Below are positions 1 to 7,000 of a stretch of 58,794 bases of DNA, piece by piece (the first letter of the stretch is position 1; every line of letters begins with the position of its first letter). The stretch covers positions 1-58,794 of the forward strand of contig NZ_PZZP01000004.1 in NCBI RefSeq assembly GCF_003046315.1, in the 5' to 3' direction. Origin of the DNA: Desmospora activa DSM 45169 (lineage in GTDB: Bacteria; Bacillota; Bacilli; Thermoactinomycetales; DSM-45169). The notes below the pieces were generated by a model that was given only the letters and a program-made list of their open reading frames with translations, was not told the DNA's origin and did no database searches. The translations under genes and the position numbers were made by a program.

Positions 1-24
1 AGCCAGGATCAAACTCTCCATAAA
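1..24 (-). rRNA. rrs: 16S rRNA, 5' end only
   Basis: The reverse complement of the first 17 bases is the universal bacterial 16S 5' sequence AGAGTTTGATCCTGGCT, preceded by TTTATGG as in Bacillales. The gene is read leftwards out of the window, so only about 24 nt of the small-subunit rRNA are present. The bases to its right on this strand are the rRNA leader, which contains the CTTGAAAACTGA stretch common in Firmicutes rRNA leaders and spacers. Confidence 0.93.
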
Positions 25-145
25 AAGAGCTTGAAACACTCATAATAAGAATTGAACAGGGTCGTTCATTCGCTCTTCAGTTTTCAAGGAACGCTTGTTG
101 CTTCAGGCTTTTCCAGCCCTGCCGCCTCTTGCGGCGACAAGATCT

Positions 146-174
146 ATCTTATCAAACCGTGATGATCTTGTCAA
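146..174 (-). promoter_or_regulatory. rRNA operon promoter
   Basis: On the minus strand a perfect -35 TTGACA (169-174) and a -10 TAAGAT (146-151) are separated by exactly 17 bp. Transcription would start near 138-140 and run through about 115 nt of leader into the 16S gene. The leader starts with a GC-rich hairpin (GCCGC/GCGGC, about 121-135). No gene lies between 25 and 340; the rest of that stretch is AT-rich leader and upstream sequence. Confidence 0.85.
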
Positions 175-340
175 CAACTTTTTTGATGTTTTTTCTTCAA
201 CCGCTTTTGTTGAAGTTTGTCCCTGTCGATAAGGACAAGTAACAATGTATCATGCTTCATCAATGTCGTCAAGGTTTTTTTCTTTAAATGAAAACAGAAA
301 GTATATCCCTGTTAAAGGATGGATCAAACGGCTCTCAAAT

Positions 341-370
341 AAAAAAACCGCCCGATGCAAAGCATTAGGC
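341..370 (-). terminator. Rho-independent terminator of the export-protein gene
   Basis: Minus strand: stem GCCTAATGC / GCATCGGGC (9 bp with one mismatch and one G-T pair), TTT loop, then GG and seven T. The TAA stop codon of the upstream gene lies inside the 5' arm. Confidence 0.8.
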
Positions 371-859
371 AGTATAGGAAGGAATCCATTGAAAGCCGGC
401 GACAGCGGCGATTGTCATAATGATAGTCCAGACGGTTAAACTGATTAACATCCACGCTCCCACCATATTTTTGCCTCCGCGTAAAGCCATGGCTAGTGCA
501 GCAGAAAAGTGGGAGCCAATAATCATCGGGCCCAGTAGAGCCAATCCGGGAACACCGTATTTTTGAAACAGTCGCTGTGCACGTTCACGCTTTTTGCGAC
601 GGCGGTCCGACTCTTCTTCCCCCGCTGATTGATTTTGTGCCACCTGAAAAAAGCGTCGAAACCACGGACGCTGACCCAACCAATCAAAAAACACCACAAT
701 CCCCAAAACAGGCAACGCATTTCCCAATAAAGCGATCAAGGCCACTACAACGGGATTTAATCCTAAAGCAACCCCTGCTGGTACGACTACAATCAACTCA
801 AGCCAAGGGATTGCAGCCGTTAAAAACAGCCCCAAATACATCCAAATAAGCTCCCACAT
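365..859 (-). CDS. Small multidrug-export-type membrane protein (COG2426/PF06695)
   Basis: A polytopic membrane protein of 164 residues with at least four hydrophobic segments. The first carries the acidic motif AIPWLELIVVVPAG typical of the family annotated as putative small multidrug export proteins. A charged cytoplasmic loop rich in Arg, Lys and Glu (ESDRRRKKRERAQ) sits mid-protein, and GVPGLALLGP resembles DedA-like re-entrant loops. I chose the second ATG (MWELIWMY) because GGAGAAGGG lies 6 nt before it; the upstream in-frame ATG has no ribosome binding site. The gene is single, divergent from the MarR gene, and ends in its own terminator. The transported substrate is unknown; the export name is only a family label. 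Confidence 0.75.
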   Translation of the reverse strand: MWELIWMYLGLFLTAAIPWLELIVVVPAGVALGLNPVVVALIALLGNALPVLGIVVFFDWLGQRPWFRRFFQVAQNQSAGEEESDRRRKKRERAQRLFQKYGVPGLALLGPMIIGSHFSAALAMALRGGKNMVGAWMLISLTVWTIIMTIAAVAGFQWIPSYTA

Positions 860-880
860 CTTCAACCCTTCTCCCATTCA

Positions 881-910
881 TATATTGTACATATGTATAT
901 TAACAATATA
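881..910. promoter_or_regulatory. AT-rich inverted repeat upstream of the export-protein gene
   Basis: TATATTGT (881-888) and ACAATATA (903-910) form a perfect 8-bp inverted repeat with a 14-bp spacer, about 22 bp upstream of the start of the minus-strand membrane gene and within its likely promoter. It may be an operator. The neighbouring MarR gene at 1099 is a possible but unproven binding partner. Confidence 0.3.
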
Positions 911-1012
911 ATCAATTATTTTGCAAGCTCAATTTTATGCTGAGCAGCAAATCAACATGAATCCCGCCCACCAACATCAATCAAGGAATAATCGTGATGA
1001 TGACTTTGCAAC

Positions 1013-1049
1013 AAAACTTTCATAGATAGTATCTTTTCAACAAAGTTTT
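1013..1049. promoter_or_regulatory. Inverted repeat upstream of the MarR gene
   Basis: AAAACTTT (1013-1020) and AAAGTTTT (1042-1049) are perfect inverted 8-mers 50-85 bp before the MarR start codon, flanking likely promoter sequence. An autoregulatory operator is possible, but the 21-bp spacer is long for a single MarR dimer site. Confidence 0.3.
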
Positions 1050-1098
1050 TGTGATAAAATCAGATGTGTCGGATCGAGATGCAAGGAGGTTTCTATCC

Positions 1099-1566
1099 AT
1101 GCTGTCCAACACAAAACCAAATCCCTATATCGAAAAAATGGATCACATTTCTACAGAGATGATTCGCTTGTTGAATAAGCGCAATGAAGAAGAGTTGCCT
1201 TTTAAGCCGACTTCCGCCAAATTTATCTTGCTTCATACCTTGTTCAAAAAAGGGAGATGCATGGTCAATGATTTATCGACAAAAACCAATTTAACCTCAG
1301 GAGCAACCACTTTGGCCTTAAATCGGTTAGAAAAGGACGGCATTGTTCAGCGTACTCGGGATTCCCATGATAGGAGAGTCGTTTGGGTGGAGCTGTCTGA
1401 GCATGGGTCAGCGTTGGTACAACAGCTTCTTTTACGGCGTCAGCAAGCGTGGGAAAAAATGCTCCAAGCGTTATCAGAACAGGAACAGGAAATTTTTATT
1501 CAATTAATGGAAAAGATTCATGATGAAATGAAACGATCAAACGATTCCGCATCGTTTTTAGACTGA
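1099..1566 (+). CDS. MarR-family transcriptional regulator
   Basis: A 155-residue winged-helix regulator. Helices around DLSTKTNLTSGATTLALNRLEKDGIV form the recognition helix-turn-helix, followed by the wing with the family signature RDSHDRRVVWVELSEHG. A long C-terminal helix (LLLRRQQAWEKMLQAL) would form the dimer interface. The ATG at 1099 was chosen because AAGGAGG lies 8 nt upstream; an open frame extends 16 codons further upstream without such a site. It is followed 37 bp later by yidC and may be cotranscribed with it. MarR proteins usually repress a neighbouring gene and release DNA on binding a small phenolic or oxidant; the ligand cannot be told here. Confidence 0.88.
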   Translation: MLSNTKPNPYIEKMDHISTEMIRLLNKRNEEELPFKPTSAKFILLHTLFKKGRCMVNDLSTKTNLTSGATTLALNRLEKDGIVQRTRDSHDRRVVWVELSEHGSALVQQLLLRRQQAWEKMLQALSEQEQEIFIQLMEKIHDEMKRSNDSASFLD

Positions 1567-1603
1567 TAGATGTGAATATAGGCTTACGAAAGGAGCGTTA
1601 TAT

Positions 1604-2350
1604 ATGCAAAAGCGATATCTTCTGATCGTCATCTCCATCGCAGCTGTGATGACATTGGCTGCTGGATGCTCTCCAAACACCAACGCAATGCAACCGATCG
1701 ATCCGGAAACGGGAAACTTTTGGGAGGTCTTTTTGGTCTATCCCCTGATCCTAACTTTGGATTGGTTTAAAGGCTTACTCGGTAATTACGGTTTATCCAT
1801 TCTCATCGTCACACTGTTGATCCGGCTCCTGCTGCTTCCGTTGACACTAAAACAAACCAAAAGCTCTCAAGCGATGCAGTTGCTGCAACCGGAGATGAAG
1901 AAGTTGCAGGAAAAATATAAAGACAACCAACAGAAACTGCAGGAAGAAACGATGAAGATGTTCCAGAAACATAATGTGAATCCAATGGCGGGCTGTTTTC
2001 CAGCTTTGATCCAGATGCCGATTTTGATTGCGTTTTACCAAGCGATTATGCGGGATCCCCTTATCGCCAAATCCATTTTCCTTTGGATGCAGTTAGGCCA
2101 ACCTGACCCATACTTCATCCTTCCAGTGATCGCAGCAGGCACCACTTATCTACAATCAAAGCTAATGATGGCCAAAAGCGGAACACAAGCGAACAACCCG
2201 CTCCTCATCATTATGCCGATCATGATCTTAGTGCTGGGTATCAGTTTCCCTTCCGCCCTTGCTCTCTATTGGGTATATGGAAACCTGTTTTCCATTGTGC
2301 AGTTTTTCCTGATTCAGCGGCGATCCACTCCCGTGGCGCCTGCCACCTAA
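1604..2350 (+). CDS. yidC: YidC/Oxa1-family membrane protein insertase (lipoprotein)
   Basis: A 248-residue YidC/SpoIIIJ/YqjG-type insertase that places membrane proteins in the lipid bilayer with or without Sec. It has a lipoprotein signal peptide with lipobox LAAGC (Cys22), then five predicted transmembrane segments. The conserved Arg in the hydrophilic groove is in LLIRLLLLPLTLKQTKSSQAM, followed by the cytoplasmic coiled hairpin (MKKLQEKYKDNQQKLQEE) and the NPMAGCFPALIQMPI motif. The start follows AAAGGAGCG. Firmicutes usually carry two YidC paralogues. This copy follows a MarR gene rather than rpmH-rnpA, so it is more likely the accessory copy. A strong terminator follows. Confidence 0.9.
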   Translation: MQKRYLLIVISIAAVMTLAAGCSPNTNAMQPIDPETGNFWEVFLVYPLILTLDWFKGLLGNYGLSILIVTLLIRLLLLPLTLKQTKSSQAMQLLQPEMKKLQEKYKDNQQKLQEETMKMFQKHNVNPMAGCFPALIQMPILIAFYQAIMRDPLIAKSIFLWMQLGQPDPYFILPVIAAGTTYLQSKLMMAKSGTQANNPLLIIMPIMILVLGISFPSALALYWVYGNLFSIVQFFLIQRRSTPVAPAT

Positions 2351-2388
2351 TCACCTGCTACACCCTTTGCTCCCTTCCCATAAATAAA

Positions 2389-2443
2389 CTGAAAAACCCT
2401 TTCTTCTCTTTGCAACAAGGGCAAAGGTGGAGAGGGTTTTTTA
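2389..2443 (+). terminator. Rho-independent terminator after yidC
   Basis: A long imperfect stem joins AAAACCCT...CTTTGC to GCAAAG...AGGGTTTT around a short AACAAGG loop and runs into a T tract. Confidence 0.85.
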
Positions 2444-2504
2444 TTTGCGTCATAATAACCACTCGCTGATGAATATTTCTCTGGTATGGAAGGAGTGATG
2501 CGGA

Positions 2505-3506
2505 TTGTTCCGGGTAAAAGCGGATGTCACGATTGATCAAAAAAAAATCAAAGCCATCATCACCCGCGATTATGATTTAGAAGTAATTGCACTGGAACGG
2601 GTGAGAGCCGTATATAAGGTTTATACGGATAAAGGGACATACGGTTTTAAAAATGCGGAAGAGCTGCCAGACCTGCCGTTTATCGCCGATTGTTTACAGC
2701 AGATTAAGAAGAACGGTTTTAATCGTATTCCCCATCTCCTTTTTTCCAAGCAAGGGGAATTGTTGGTGCATGAAGATGGCGAGTCCTATTTTATGGAACA
2801 CTGGCTAAAACTGCGAGAACTCCCCTCTCACAGCTTGCCGCATTTTACGGAAATCGGCTCTGCATTGGCTCATTTTCATGAGGCTTCCTGTGGGATCTCC
2901 AAACCGGATAGCAACAATCCCCGCTCCCAATGGGGAACACATCATTCATTTCTAATAAAGTCAAAGAAGTTGTTGGACCGATGGCAACAAGACGATCGGT
3001 ATAAAGACGACACGGAAACGTGGCTGCTTCGTTTTTTGCGCTATCGTTGTGAGATGGCTCTTCATTTTATACAAACCGCACCCCAAGACGCCCAATATGG
3101 AGTATGGTGTCACAACGCACTCCAACATCGTAATCTGATGTTGGATGACAGCAATGAGGTGTGGCTAATCGATTTTGAAACGTTGGCATATCGGGAGCGA
3201 GTATGGGATCTGGCTCATTTTCTCGAATATCACGCACGCCCATTGGACTGGCACCCACACGCTTGCCAACTTTTTCTCAACACTTATCAAGTTTCCGTGA
3301 AAACACCGATTCAACAACAGGAATGGAACCTGTTCTTCTCTTATCTTGCTTTCCCCAAAAGGTTGTATAGACGAATGAAACGTTATTTTGGAGTCAATAA
3401 TCCCGGATCGTCCCAGCTTAATCGCTTCGTTAAAACCGTTAAGCGTGAGATGACCAAAGAACCTTGTTTTCAAACTCTTTATACTCATCTGGTCCAATCA
3501 GAGTGA
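2505..3506 (+). CDS. CotS/CotI-like spore coat kinase-fold protein
   Basis: A 333-residue protein with an aminoglycoside-phosphotransferase/choline-kinase-type fold like the Bacillus spore coat proteins CotS, CotI and YtaA. The N-terminal lobe begins at the TTG start (AAGGAG lies 9 nt upstream). The catalytic-loop region reads WCHNALQHRN near residue 200, and the metal-binding loop reads WLIDFETLAY near residue 220. In active relatives the loop is HxD followed by N; here the catalytic Asp position is Ala (HNA), while the later Asn and the IDF Asp remain. It may therefore be a pseudokinase with a structural or binding role in the coat. It stands alone between terminators. Spore function is inferred from family membership. 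Confidence 0.75.
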   Translation: MFRVKADVTIDQKKIKAIITRDYDLEVIALERVRAVYKVYTDKGTYGFKNAEELPDLPFIADCLQQIKKNGFNRIPHLLFSKQGELLVHEDGESYFMEHWLKLRELPSHSLPHFTEIGSALAHFHEASCGISKPDSNNPRSQWGTHHSFLIKSKKLLDRWQQDDRYKDDTETWLLRFLRYRCEMALHFIQTAPQDAQYGVWCHNALQHRNLMLDDSNEVWLIDFETLAYRERVWDLAHFLEYHARPLDWHPHACQLFLNTYQVSVKTPIQQQEWNLFFSYLAFPKRLYRRMKRYFGVNNPGSSQLNRFVKTVKREMTKEPCFQTLYTHLVQSE

Positions 3507-3646
3507 CTTAGTTTTAAGTTTGCCCCCTTCTCTCTCCATAGATCAAAATGCTTAAACGATAATTGCGCGATACAGATTATTTACACGGCTTAACAATTCA
3601 TCAATAATGGCAATGGATCAGTAAAGGGGAGAGAAAGGAAAGAAAA

Positions 3647-4186
3647 ATGGATTACCAACTTTTTGAGTGGATCAATGGATGGGCTGGAAAGTTTGGATGG
3701 TTGGACTTTTTGATGATTGTCATGACGGAATACGGCCCTTATTTTTTTGCCTTAGTGCTATTCGCTTTATTCTTTTTTAAAAAACACCGCCGGGGCGGAA
3801 TCACGACAGGAAGCACACTGGCTCTCGCGTTGGGATTTAGTTTTTTAATCGGACAGCTGTGGGAAAGAGCGCGCCCCTTTGTCACTTATGATGATGTCAA
3901 TGTTCTCCTCTATCACGCGGCAGATGCTTCTTTTCCCAGTGATCATACGACTGGGGCATTTGCCATTGCCTTTGGGCTCTGGCATCATCATCGCGGACTC
4001 GGAAGCATAATGTTCATGCTGGCGTGTTTGATCGGGATCTCCCGTCCTTTTGTGGGTCATCATTACCCCGGTGACGTATTGGCAGGGATTGCAGTGGCCT
4101 GGATCGCCGCTCAAATCGTAAAATTTGTGATGGGGAAAATGGAAGCCCGCTCCGCCAAAACCAGCGAAATCCCGTCAAAATTATAG
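3647..4186 (+). CDS. PAP2-family phosphatase, probable undecaprenyl-diphosphatase
   Basis: A 179-residue membrane phosphatase with the three-part PAP2 signature in order: WERARPF (the KxxxxxxRP region with a Trp-Glu variation), PSDHTTG with the catalytic His, and SRPFVGHHYPGD with the nucleophile His and its Asp. About five transmembrane helices surround these. Members such as BcrC/YwoA dephosphorylate undecaprenyl pyrophosphate to recycle the lipid carrier of cell wall synthesis and give low-level bacitracin resistance. Phosphatidylglycerol-phosphate or other lipid phosphatase activity is the alternative. AGGGGAGAGAAAGG precedes the ATG. It is monocistronic. Confidence 0.82.
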   Translation: MDYQLFEWINGWAGKFGWLDFLMIVMTEYGPYFFALVLFALFFFKKHRRGGITTGSTLALALGFSFLIGQLWERARPFVTYDDVNVLLYHAADASFPSDHTTGAFAIAFGLWHHHRGLGSIMFMLACLIGISRPFVGHHYPGDVLAGIAVAWIAAQIVKFVMGKMEARSAKTSEIPSKL

Positions 4187-4363
4187 AGGGGAGAGTCCTC
4201 TCTAGCAAATCCACGTTGCGAGAGTTGACAACCTGAAACCGTCCAATCCGCCTGGAACCGGGCTGGATAAAAAACCAAATTCCTTTTATTTCTCCCTTTC
4301 GCCCAACCATTCATAGCCAAGTACTCATAAACTATGGATGATCACAGGGAAAGGGGGATACAC

Positions 4364-4492
4364 ATGTCTGGTGGCTACGGTTTTGGTTTAAGACGACTGT
4401 TGCTGTTCTTGCTGGTCATCGCCACCATTTTCGCCCTAGTTGACGGTGGATTCTATGGTGGCTACGGTTATGGTTATGGCGGCTTTTGCTAA
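4364..4492 (+). CDS. YjcZ-like sporulation peptide, 42 aa
   Basis: A 42-residue peptide starting MSGGYGFGLRRLLLFLL, with one hydrophobic segment (LLLFLLVIATIFALV) and a Gly/Tyr-rich tail GGYGYGYGGFC. This composition matches the small YjcZ/YhcZ-type sporulation proteins, which begin with MSGG/GYG stretches next to one membrane helix. AAAGGGGGAT lies 5 nt upstream of the ATG, and a strong terminator follows 7 nt after the stop, so a real transcribed gene is likely. The Gly-rich part at the C-terminus rather than only at the N-terminus and the terminal Cys are less usual. Function is unknown; spore membrane or coat location is inferred. Confidence 0.65.
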   Translation: MSGGYGFGLRRLLLFLLVIATIFALVDGGFYGGYGYGYGGFC

Positions 4493-4498
4493 TTCTTT

Positions 4499-4524
4499 AA
4501 AAAGCCCGTTTTGCGGGCTTTTTT
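4499..4524. terminator. Bidirectional terminator between convergent genes
   Basis: AAAAAGCCCG-TTTT-GCGGGCTTTTTT: a short GC-rich stem with A tract on one side and T tract on the other. It serves the 42-aa gene on plus and the peptidase gene on minus, whose stop is 5 nt away. Confidence 0.85.
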
Positions 4525-4528
4525 CTGT

Positions 4529-5683
4529 TCAATCGCTCTTCTCTTTTTTCATCCAATCCAACCATTCCCGTTCCAACTGTTCCAAACGATAGCCGGTCAC
4601 TTTTTTTAAGGCCTCACGCGTTCGTTTATTCAATATCTTTAATTTATCCGCTCCATCTCGATCAATAGTGGGGTAAAGTTCCAACGAAATCCATAACCGC
4701 TGCATCGTTGTCTGTCCGAATCGCTCCCGCATAAAACGAAACAATTGCTCGCACTGCCGATAATAATCGGCCGCATCATCAGACGGAAGGGATTCCAAAT
4801 CGATCCCTTCCAATTGACGCAGAGTCCAGCGGGGACGGTTTGACTCCCGTTCCCGCTTTTGCCTCAGCCCAGGCACAAGATGGGATTGATAATATTCCGC
4901 TGCCCCTTCCTGTAACCAATAAGCGGCATTATCCCCGCTCTGCTCACTCACCATGCGATGGGTCAGCTCATGGATCACCGTAGATGAAAGCAGGCGACGG
5001 TCGGGGTAGCTATCCGCTCCTACCAATTTGATCGACTGCCCCGACTCAAACCATCCTCCCGCCCATCGGGGTAAAGAGAGTTTCACCGAATGCCGGAACA
5101 CTTCCGGTTCGCGGTAAATCTTGATCTCCACACGCCCTTCCGGTTTCCAACCCAGTTGCCTTCGGAATTCCGCCAACGCTTTGATCGCCGCTTCCTGTAT
5201 AATCACCGCCTGTTCCCGTTGCGATTCATCCGTAAAGCGGACAAGCACGTCGTCATGGGTAAGATGATAAAAGGGATAATCGGAGTCCTTTAAGCCGGTC
5301 TCCGTCTCTTGCAATAACAGGGGAAAACGTACACGATGCCTGCTCCCATCCTTACAATAGCTCTGCTCCACCCACGCGCGCAGTTGGTGCTCTCCTGCGG
5401 GAATGGCCGAAATCAACCGCAATCGGTATGACCCCGGCTCAATCCAACGGACCGCATCCTCAAACCAGCGGGATTGTTCTTTTATATATATTGGATCGGC
5501 GGGGTTGAGCACGGCCAAAAAAGCAGCCCGATCCTTTCGGTTGACTGCTTCTTGTTTTTGTTGAATCAAGCGGGAGGCGGCCGTAACCGCCGACACCCCT
5601 TGGTCCGCTGCCGTTGCCGCAGGTATCATTACTGCTGTTACCAGCAATAGGAATACCATTCCCGTTCCGATCCACCTTTTCAT
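4529..5683 (-). CDS. Secreted gluzincin metallopeptidase (peptidase MA-like)
   Basis: A 384-residue exported protein. A Sec signal peptide (MKRWIGTGMVFLLLVTAVMIPAATA) is followed by an NTF2-like N-terminal half. The zinc site is HELTHR (HExxH) with the third ligand Glu about 25 residues on in WLQEGAAEYY, which is the gluzincin arrangement of the peptidase MA family. No other catalytic domain is seen. I chose the ATG at 5683, which has AGGGTGG 6 nt upstream, over a GTG three codons earlier. It is divergent from nothing nearby and convergent with the 42-aa gene. Substrate is unknown; an extracellular or wall-associated peptidase is inferred. Confidence 0.78.
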   Translation of the reverse strand: MKRWIGTGMVFLLLVTAVMIPAATAADQGVSAVTAASRLIQQKQEAVNRKDRAAFLAVLNPADPIYIKEQSRWFEDAVRWIEPGSYRLRLISAIPAGEHQLRAWVEQSYCKDGSRHRVRFPLLLQETETGLKDSDYPFYHLTHDDVLVRFTDESQREQAVIIQEAAIKALAEFRRQLGWKPEGRVEIKIYREPEVFRHSVKLSLPRWAGGWFESGQSIKLVGADSYPDRRLLSSTVIHELTHRMVSEQSGDNAAYWLQEGAAEYYQSHLVPGLRQKRERESNRPRWTLRQLEGIDLESLPSDDAADYYRQCEQLFRFMRERFGQTTMQRLWISLELYPTIDRDGADKLKILNKRTREALKKVTGYRLEQLEREWLDWMKKEKSD

Positions 5684-5787
5684 CCCGACCACCCTATCGC
5701 TTCGTTTCTGTCTAGTCTGAAGCGAAGCGGGCGTACTTTATGCATGAAATAAAACTTCAATCGACGGAGCGTTCCTCACCCACTCCA

Positions 5788-6672
5788 TCACGGCGATTTT
5801 GAAGTATAGATTTCACAGCGGGGAAAGGTCAATGAAAATCCGTACCAACGTGAGTATAGTTGCATCGGCCAATTTAAGCTAGATTCATGGTTTCCCTCAT
5901 CGGTATACTCCGCGTAAGGAAAAGAGCGGGCAAGATCCATGTTTACTCGGATCGGGCGACCGTTCCACTCGTCCTCCACCACATCGTTTTCTTGTAACAG
6001 CTGCAGCGGATAAAAACGTGCCTTCCGCGAACTGATCAGGCCCAATCCCGGTACCTCCTGGGAAAGCCGGTCATCCGATTTACCAAGCGTATACCGGAAC
6101 ATGGGCGGAATATAGGTGTGTTTTCCCATCAATCGTTTAATCGGGGACATTAACCACTTCAAGATGTCGGGTCGGGACAACGCGATTTGCAAATCCGGCC
6201 ATTGCTTTAATGCATAACTGGCTTTTATGCGCTCCAAAGGATATACCTGCATGCTCTCCCCAGCCAATTCTCCATAAAGGCATTCGCCGGTAATATAGCT
6301 CCAGTAGGAACCGGTTTCGTCATCACCCAGTAAAGAAATACCGTTATAAACTCCCCTGGCACCAAAATGAAGGTGGGTACCGTTTACGTTCGGAATTAAA
6401 CTGGATCCACTCTGACAAATTCCACAATACCCGATGACATACGGTTGACCGCCCAACTCTCCCTCAGCTACATGATGATATTCCAGTTGCTTAGTCAAAA
6501 ATGCCAGACGGTAACCGGCTCTCTCAACGATCGACAGATCATCATCCGCTTGAATTCGCCCGTTCCGGACCAGTGATTCCAACACCTCTCCCTGGTCTTG
6601 CACTCGAAACCGGGGAAACATATCTCTCTTGGTCAAAAATGCTCGCTTCCGATCAAATTCCTCTGTTTGCAT
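5788..6672 (-). CDS. DUF3179-family protein
   Basis: A 294-residue protein with the DUF3179 pattern: YVIGYCGICQSG with two Cys, then HFGARGVYNG, LLGDDETGSYWSYITGECLYGELAG, and further conserved Pro/Leu-rich strands. Most family members carry an export signal; this one begins MQTEEFDRKRAF with no signal peptide, so it appears cytoplasmic. The biochemical role of the family is not known to me. The gene is isolated: no terminator is evident downstream before 5700, and a 328-bp intergenic stretch lies upstream. Confidence 0.7.
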   Translation of the reverse strand: MQTEEFDRKRAFLTKRDMFPRFRVQDQGEVLESLVRNGRIQADDDLSIVERAGYRLAFLTKQLEYHHVAEGELGGQPYVIGYCGICQSGSSLIPNVNGTHLHFGARGVYNGISLLGDDETGSYWSYITGECLYGELAGESMQVYPLERIKASYALKQWPDLQIALSRPDILKWLMSPIKRLMGKHTYIPPMFRYTLGKSDDRLSQEVPGLGLISSRKARFYPLQLLQENDVVEDEWNGRPIRVNMDLARSFPYAEYTDEGNHESSLNWPMQLYSRWYGFSLTFPRCEIYTSKSP

Positions 6673-6903
6673 AATTCACCTCTAGATGATAAAAATGAAA
6701 TTTCAATCAATAGTGAGTATTAAACTAATCAGGATTATTTAGGTAGCCAACTCCACCTCAAGTGTTGCTACATACTTTAATGCGTGAAGAAAATTTAAAG
6801 GCAATTTAGAAGTTGTTTTAAAAATATTATACTAAATACTTGACCTTTCGTCATGTTCGAAAAGAAAGAAGATGTTAGGGCCAGTATCCCCTGTGCCCAT
6901 AAT

Positions 6904-6943
6904 AAAGACCAGACTTACTCAGGTTTCCCTTTTCAGTCTGGCC
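6904..6943 (-). terminator. Terminator after pbuG
   Basis: On minus, GCCAGACT ... AGTCTGGTC forms a 7-8 bp stem around a loop that holds its own small AGG/CCT stem, then TTTATT. It lies 58 bp after the pbuG stop. The rest of 6673-7000 (328 bp) is AT-rich and shows no gene. Confidence 0.6.
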
Positions 6944-7000
6944 AATCGTGTAACCTATCGCATTTTTTGTGAGTGCTGACAACCTCTTTATAAGGAAAGG

